Part shown: positions 59,449-64,000 of the stretch, piece by piece
Numbering within the stretch: the stretch's first letter is position 1
Layout: each line of letters opens with the position of its first letter
Position numbers and translations under genes: made by a program
NCBI GenBank assembly: GCA_963774445.1
Contig: CAVZFC010000019.1
Coordinates: forward strand, 744,001 to 808,000
DNA from: CAVUQH01 sp963774445
GTDB lineage: Bacteria; Myxococcota_A; Polyangia; Haliangiales; Haliangiaceae
Direction of reading: 5' to 3'
Length of the DNA stretch: 64,000 bases
The notes under the pieces: generated by a model
What the model saw: the letters and a program-made list of their open reading frames with translations, nothing else
Told to the model about the DNA's origin: nothing
Databases searched by the model: none

Positions 59449-60641
59449 CAGGATCCCTCCGGAAGCAGCCCGGCCGACGCCAGGTCGGAAAGGCCGTCGA
59501 GAAGTCGATGGATATCGTCGGGCGTATGGGTGGCCATCAGGGCCACGCGCAGACGCGATGTTCCACGTGGAACAGTGGGAGGCCGGATACCCTGCGCGTA
59601 GATCCCGCGCTCGAGCAGGGCCGCCGAGCACTCCATCGCGCGCCTCTCGGCGCCGACCAGAATCGGAAAAATCGCACTGGTTCCGGCCCCTTCGCCCAGC
59701 CAGCCCCGACGGGCCAGGCCCCGGCTCAGGTCATCGATTCGGAACCGTAAGCGCCGCCGCAGCTCATCCCCCTCTGGGCCGCGGGCGAGCGACACCGCGC
59801 AGCGGCTGGCGGCCGCGACCCCTGGCGGTAGGGCCGTGGTGAAGACGAAACTTCGCGCGCGATTCAACAACAGCTCGCGCAGCTCCGACGGCCCGGCGAC
59901 ATAGGCGCCGAAGCTGCCGAACGCCTTGCCCAGCGTGCCGACGTGAATGTCCGCGACCACGCCGACCTCCGCGGCGACGCCGCGGCCAGACGGCCCGAGC
60001 GCACCGACGGCGTGCGCCTCATCGAGCATCAGCACCGCCTCGTGTCGATCGGCCAGGGCGCGCAGCGCAGCGACGTCGGCCCGATCCCCATCCATCGAAA
60101 AGACCGCGTCCGAGACGACGATCTTCCGCCGCGCCGTCGACACCGACAACGCCTGCTCGAGCGCCTCGAGATCGCCATGCGGAAAGACGGTGACCTTGGC
60201 TCGCGCGAGTCGACAACCGTCGATCACGCTGGCGTGATTCAGCGCGTCCGAGAAGACCTCATCCTCGACCCCGGCGATCGCTTGCAGCGTTCCAACGTTG
60301 GCCTGGTATCCGGTGTTGAACAGCAGCACCGCGTCAACCTCGTGCAGCGCCGCCAGCTCGCGCTCGAGCAGCTCGTGCTCGACCATGTTGCCGACGATCA
60401 GCCGGGACGCCCCCGCACCAGCCCCGGCCCGGCGAACGCCGGCCAGGTTCGCCTCTACGACCTCGCGATTCCCCGCTAACCCAAGATAATTATTCGAGGA
60501 AAAGTTCAGAACCCGCGCCCCGTCGAGCGTCACCTCGCGCCCCTGAATTCCATTCACTCGACGCAGCTGTCGCCTCAACCCGGCATCAGCCAGGGCGTCG
60601 AGCTCGGCGCGCCACGGCGCGGAACGGTCGGGGCCGGACAC
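59448..60641 (-). CDS. bioF: 8-amino-7-oxononanoate synthase
   Basis: 397 aa from GTG 60641, 8 nt after a TAGGCT box. NFSSNNYLGLAGN, GAGASRLIVGNMVEHELLE, SDALNHASVIDG, LMLDEAHAVGALG and the PLP lysine in VGTLGKAFGSFGAY define the alpha-oxoamine synthase BioF. It condenses pimeloyl-ACP/CoA with alanine. The second parS site lies near its 3' end (coding TVPRGT). First gene of bioFAD; bioB and bioC/H are elsewhere. Confidence 0.95.
59559..59574. promoter_or_regulatory. parS: parS site (ParB-binding palindrome), second copy
   Basis: An exact second copy of TGTTCCACGTGGAACA, inside bioF, 2.1 kb from the first. Two perfect copies so close together would be very unlikely by chance. Confidence 0.88.
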
Positions 60642-60649
60642 GGCGCGGG

Positions 60650-60655
60650 AGCCTA
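60650..60655 (-). promoter_or_regulatory. -10-like hexamer TAGGCT, 8 nt before bioF
   Basis: On the minus strand TAGGCT ends 8 nt before GTG 60641; no Shine-Dalgarno. It would drive a leaderless bioFAD transcript. Confidence 0.3.
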
Positions 60656-60701
60656 GATCGATCCGCGCGCGAACACCAGGTTCACCTTCCCGGGCGCCTG
60701 G

Positions 60702-62027
60702 CTACTTCCCGATGCAGAAACGCGCGAACAGCGCATCCAGCACCTCTTCGCCGACCCGTTCGCCCGACAGTTCGGCCAGCGCCTCGCAGCCGGCGCGCGC
60801 TTCCAACGCGCGCACCTCCGACGGAGCGGCGGCGCCCGCCGCGGCGAACGCCGCCGCCGCGCGGCGCAACAGATCGTGCTGCCGCGCGCTCGTCACCACC
60901 GCACTCTCGTCGGCGTCGGCCACCGAGCCGAGCAGTCGCGCCAGCACTTCCGCGCGCAGCGCATCGATCCCCTCGCCCGTCAGCGCCGACGTCACCAACG
61001 CCGCGCCCGATCGATCCGCTTCGAGGTCGCCCTTGCTCACGACGTGCAGCTCACGCGCGTCCGCGCGGTCGGGCGGCTCGGCCCCCGGCGCCGGGTGAAC
61101 CACGACGATGACGTCGGCCTCGCGCGCGCGACGGCGACCGCGCTCCATGCCCGCGCGCTCGGCCTCACACGCTGCCTGCTCGCGCGTTCCCGCGGTGTTG
61201 ACCAGCGTGACCGGCACGCCGCGCCAGACCACGCGCGCCTCGACGACGTCGCGGGTGGTCCCCGGCTCGGCGGTGACGATCGCGCGGTCCTGCCCCGCCA
61301 GGGCGTTGAGCAGGCTCGACTTGCCCGCATTGACCGGCCCGACGATCGCCACCTCGACGCCGCTTTGCACCGCCCTACCCAGACGAAACGTCGCCGCCAG
61401 CGCGGCGGTCGCCTGCGCCAGCGCGCGCGCCTCGCCCCCACTGCCGGGGCCGCCCACATCGACGTCGTCCTCGGGAAAGTCGATGTCGGCCTCGAGCTGC
61501 GCCAAAAGCTCGGTAGCCCGCGCGCGCAGCGCCGCGACCTGGCGGCCCATCCCGCCGGCCAGCTGGGCCTGCGCGATGCGCCAACCGCGCTCGCTGCCGG
61601 CCTCGATCACTGCGAGCAGCGCCTCGGCTCGGTCCAGCGGCAGGCGGTCGTTCTCGAACGCACGACGGCTGAACTCTCCTGGCTCGGCCGGCCGCGCTCC
61701 CGCGGCCAGGACGGCGTCGAGCAGCCGCGCCAGGTTGACCGTGCCGCCGTGGCCGTGCAGCTCGGCAACGTCCTCTCCGGTGAACGACCGGGGCCCGCGC
61801 ATCGCCACGACCAGCACGTCGTCGAGGCGCGCGCCGGCCGCGTCGCGGGCGACGCCGTGGATCAATCGCCGGTCGTCGAGGCGCGCCGGAGCGCGCCCGA
61901 CCAGCCGCGCCGCAATGGCGACGGCGTCCGGCCCGCTCAGGCGGATCACGCCGATCCCGCCCGCGCCGGCGGGAGTGGCGATCGCCGCGATCGTGTCGCG
62001 CGTCGCGGCCGGGCGCTCGCGACTCAT
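60702..62027 (-). CDS. mnmE: tRNA modification GTPase MnmE
   Basis: 441 aa. The N-terminal folate-binding domain has IAAIATPAGAGGIGVIRLSG and SFTGEDVAELHGHGG, then FENDRLPLDRAEALL. The G domain is inserted in the helical domain: G1 GPVNAGKSS (230-238), TAEPGTTRD. The C-terminal CIGK motif (FCIGK, 437-441) is intact. It makes cmnm5U34 with MnmG, which is not beside it here. Located between the bio operon and jag, as in origin regions. Confidence 0.95.
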   Translation of the reverse strand: MSRERPAATRDTIAAIATPAGAGGIGVIRLSGPDAVAIAARLVGRAPARLDDRRLIHGVARDAAGARLDDVLVVAMRGPRSFTGEDVAELHGHGGTVNLARLLDAVLAAGARPAEPGEFSRRAFENDRLPLDRAEALLAVIEAGSERGWRIAQAQLAGGMGRQVAALRARATELLAQLEADIDFPEDDVDVGGPGSGGEARALAQATAALAATFRLGRAVQSGVEVAIVGPVNAGKSSLLNALAGQDRAIVTAEPGTTRDVVEARVVWRGVPVTLVNTAGTREQAACEAERAGMERGRRRAREADVIVVVHPAPGAEPPDRADARELHVVSKGDLEADRSGAALVTSALTGEGIDALRAEVLARLLGSVADADESAVVTSARQHDLLRRAAAAFAAAGAAAPSEVRALEARAGCEALAELSGERVGEEVLDALFARFCIGK

Positions 62028-62057
62028 CGGGCGACGCTCATGGCGCGCCGCCGCCGC

Positions 62058-62564
62058 TCACTCGGCCTGAGCACGCTCCGGCGCGTCCGCGTCGGGAACC
62101 ACCACCACGTGGCGGTCCTCGCCTTCGCCGTCGCTGCGTGTGCTCAGGCCGTCGATCTCGGCGATGGTCATGTGGATGATCCGCCGGTCGTGGGCCGTCA
62201 TCGGGTTGAGCTTGACCTCGGTGCCGCTCTCGCGCGCCTTGTCGGCCATCCGCTCGGCCAGGCCCTGCAGCCGCTCGATGTGCTTGGCCCGGTAGCCGCC
62301 GGCATCGACGATGATCGGCTTGGACCTCTCGGTCCGCGACTTGGCCACCACCTTGCCTACCAGGTGCTGCAGGGCATCCACGAGCTGGCCCCGCCGGCCG
62401 ATGATCCGCTCGACGTCGTCGCATTTGACGTCCAGCACGACCCGGTCCTCCTCTTCGGAGACGGCGATCTCGGCATCGATGTCCATGCGCTCGAGCATTC
62501 CCGACAGGAACTCGCGCGCGATTTCGGTGACGTCTTTTTCGATCTTCTCTTCGGTCGCAGACAC
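62058..62564 (-). CDS. jag: KhpB/Jag RNA-binding protein (KH-R3H), short form
   Basis: 168 aa from GTG 62564, with GGAGGG 6 nt upstream. The KH domain has VERIIGRRGQLVDALQHLV (GxxG); the R3H part has LNPMTAHDRRIIHMTIAEID. The N-terminal Jag_N domain found in many homologues is missing. The C-terminal tail is acidic. It binds RNA and lies directly after yidC, the usual order. Confidence 0.93.
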   Translation of the reverse strand: MSATEEKIEKDVTEIAREFLSGMLERMDIDAEIAVSEEEDRVVLDVKCDDVERIIGRRGQLVDALQHLVGKVVAKSRTERSKPIIVDAGGYRAKHIERLQGLAERMADKARESGTEVKLNPMTAHDRRIIHMTIAEIDGLSTRSDGEGEDRHVVVVPDADAPERAQAE

Positions 62565-62601
62565 GTTCGACCCTCCGTGAGCAGGAGCGCGCAGGCCGCG
62601 C

Positions 62602-64000
62602 CTACCGCTTTCGCTTCTTGCCTTTGCCCGACCCGCTCTTCTTGCGCGAGCCTGACTTGGACGACTTTTCGCCGTCGGACTTACCGGCGCCGCCCATCGG
62701 CTCGCCGCCAAAACCTTTGTCTTCGCCATCATCCCCGTCCGCGCTCTTGCGCCCGGAGGTCGCGGCCACCGCAACCTTGCTGCCGGCGCCGTCGTGCTCG
62801 CGGCGCAGCCACAGGTGGTGCAGCGCCGTGAGGCAAGTGTTGGTGAAGATGTACAGCGTGAGGCCGGCCGGGAAGAAGAAGCCGAACACGCCGAAAACCA
62901 GCGGCAGGCCGTACTGCATCATCTTCTGCTGCATCGAGTCCGCGGTGGACGGCGTCAGCTTGGCCTGCACGAACATCATGCCCATGAGCAGCACGGGCAG
63001 CACGTAGTAGTGATCCGGAGCGGTGAGGTCGTCGATCCAGCCGGGGATGAACGGCGCCTGGAAAAGCTCCGCGGCGACGCGCAGCGTCTGGTACAGCGCG
63101 ATCCAGATCGGCATCTGCAAGACCATCGGCAGGCAGCCCGACAACGGGTTGACGCCGTGCGCCTTGTACAGGCTCATGATCTCGACCTGCGCCTTTTGCC
63201 GGTCGTCCTTGTACTTCTTCTGGATCTCCTCGACCTTCGGCTTCAGCTTCGACATCTCGCGCATGGAGCGCATGGACTTGGTCGTCCAGTAGAGCGTCGC
63301 GAGCTTGACGAAGAACGTCAGCAGGATGATGGCGATGCCCCAGTTGACGACCACGCTCTGAAAGGTGCGCAGCAGCCACAGGAGCGGCCGGGCGATGAAG
63401 CCAAACCAGCCCAGGTTGACCGAGTCCTCGAAACCGGTGTCCCACCCGGCGACCTTGTTGAGGTCGTCGAGCTTGCCCAGGTACTTGGGGCCCAGGTAGG
63501 CGGCGAACGTGCGCCCGTAGATGGAGTTCTGCTCGAGCTCCTTGGGCGGGCCGAGGGTCATCACGACCTGCACCGTCCCCGGGGGCGCTCCCTCGACCGC
63601 GGACGCGACGCAGCTCGACTGCCGGTTGACGTCACCCTCGGGCTTGAGCGAGAAGCCGGTGAGGAAGTAGGCGTGCACCGCGCCGGCCCAGCGAACACCG
63701 CCCCGATAGCTGCGCTCGCCCTTGTCCAGCAGGTACTTCGCGCTGTTCGTGTGCAGCGATCCGCCGACGTAGCACGCGGTGCGCCACGACCGATCCACGC
63801 GCGAGAGCCGGCCGTTGCCCTTGAAATCCGGATCCTGGAACCCGAACGACTTGACCACCAGCGACAGCTTCGACTGCCCCGGCGACAGCTTCTTGACCTT
63901 GACGGTCATCTTGACCAGGTAGTCGTCCGGGTCGATCTCGAAGCTCTTCTCGACCCACAGGTCGTTCGACGTCCACAGGAAGTTGACGCCGGTATCGGTC
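62602..64000 (-). CDS. yidC: Membrane protein insertase YidC, 5' end outside the window
   Basis: The frame is open to base 64000 (TDTGVNFLWTSNDLWVEKSF), so the N-terminus is missing; at least 466 residues are present. The large periplasmic P1 domain comes first (RSWRTACYVGGSLHT, AYFLTGFSLKPEG), then the core: VVNWGIAIILLTFFVKLATL, LKPKVEEIQKKYKDDRQKAQ, GVNPLSGCLPMVLQMPIWIAL. The C-terminal tail is Lys/Arg/Ser-rich (SKSGSRKKSGSGKGKKRKR), as in YidC forms that bind ribosomes directly. It inserts proteins into the inner membrane. Confidence 0.95.
   Translation of the reverse strand, partial: TDTGVNFLWTSNDLWVEKSFEIDPDDYLVKMTVKVKKLSPGQSKLSLVVKSFGFQDPDFKGNGRLSRVDRSWRTACYVGGSLHTNSAKYLLDKGERSYRGGVRWAGAVHAYFLTGFSLKPEGDVNRQSSCVASAVEGAPPGTVQVVMTLGPPKELEQNSIYGRTFAAYLGPKYLGKLDDLNKVAGWDTGFEDSVNLGWFGFIARPLLWLLRTFQSVVVNWGIAIILLTFFVKLATLYWTTKSMRSMREMSKLKPKVEEIQKKYKDDRQKAQVEIMSLYKAHGVNPLSGCLPMVLQMPIWIALYQTLRVAAELFQAPFIPGWIDDLTAPDHYYVLPVLLMGMMFVQAKLTPSTADSMQQKMMQYGLPLVFGVFGFFFPAGLTLYIFTNTCLTALHHLWLRREHDGAGSKVAVAATSGRKSADGDDGEDKGFGGEPMGGAGKSDGEKSSKSGSRKKSGSGKGKKRKR

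Overview
The window is 64 kb of very GC-rich bacterial DNA, and its gene content points to a myxobacterium (phylum Myxococcota). The best evidence is a secreted von Willebrand-A protein ending in a MYXO-CTERM-type tail (Cys-rich patch, one membrane helix, Arg cluster; 19756-20745). A Tad pilus locus behind a sigma-54-type promoter, several receiver proteins, a REC-DUF4388-TPR protein and many lipoproteins fit the same group. Genus cannot be fixed from the sequence alone.

Layout. 1-5.1 kb: start of a DegT aminotransferase, a metallo-beta-lactamase/beta-CASP hydrolase, a degenerate receiver, a NUDIX hydrolase and a GH35-like glycosidase. 5.1-6.3 kb: two tandem paralogous lipoproteins closed by a strong terminator. 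6.3-16.9 kb: a complete tad locus (flp, prepilin peptidase, tadE, cpaB, secretin, tadZ, tadA, tadB, tadC, tadD, a lipoprotein, tadG) in one direction. 16.9-25 kb: lipoproteins, an unknown protein, a Fic remnant, the MYXO-CTERM protein, a glycosyltransferase, an asparagine synthetase, a WbpD-like acetyltransferase and an orphan DNA methyltransferase. 25-30.5 kb: Rep/UvrD helicase, an HExxH membrane protein, an Hsp70 with a proline-rich insert and a receiver. 30.6-37.7 kb: hisBHAF-IE, a DinG-like helicase, plsY, folK and a FAH-family enzyme. 37.8-48.2 kb: an FHA protein, a receiver, a flippase-like membrane protein, an M48-like protein, two dynamin-family GTPases in tandem and RNase HII. 48.4-55.5 kb (minus strand): REC-DUF4388-TPR protein, tsaD-rsmA-mutM, then an ECF sigma factor with its probable anti-sigma partner. 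55.6-64 kb: larA, rsmG, the bioFAD operon, mnmE, jag and yidC.

The right end looks close to the replication origin. rsmG, mnmE, jag and yidC are classic origin neighbours, and two perfect 16-bp parS sites lie inside bioD and bioF.

Two patterns run through the window. First, nine conserved genes are each broken by one base (eight insertions, one deletion in a G run). In every case restoring the base gives a whole-codon, family-like protein, so sequence error is more likely than decay; the apparent HisB-HisH fusion is one such artefact. Second, at least 13 first-in-operon genes have a -10-like hexamer only 6-9 nt before the start codon and no Shine-Dalgarno, which suggests leaderless transcription, whereas the tad and lipoprotein genes have strong Shine-Dalgarno sites. 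No tRNA, rRNA, complete insertion sequence or CRISPR array was seen.
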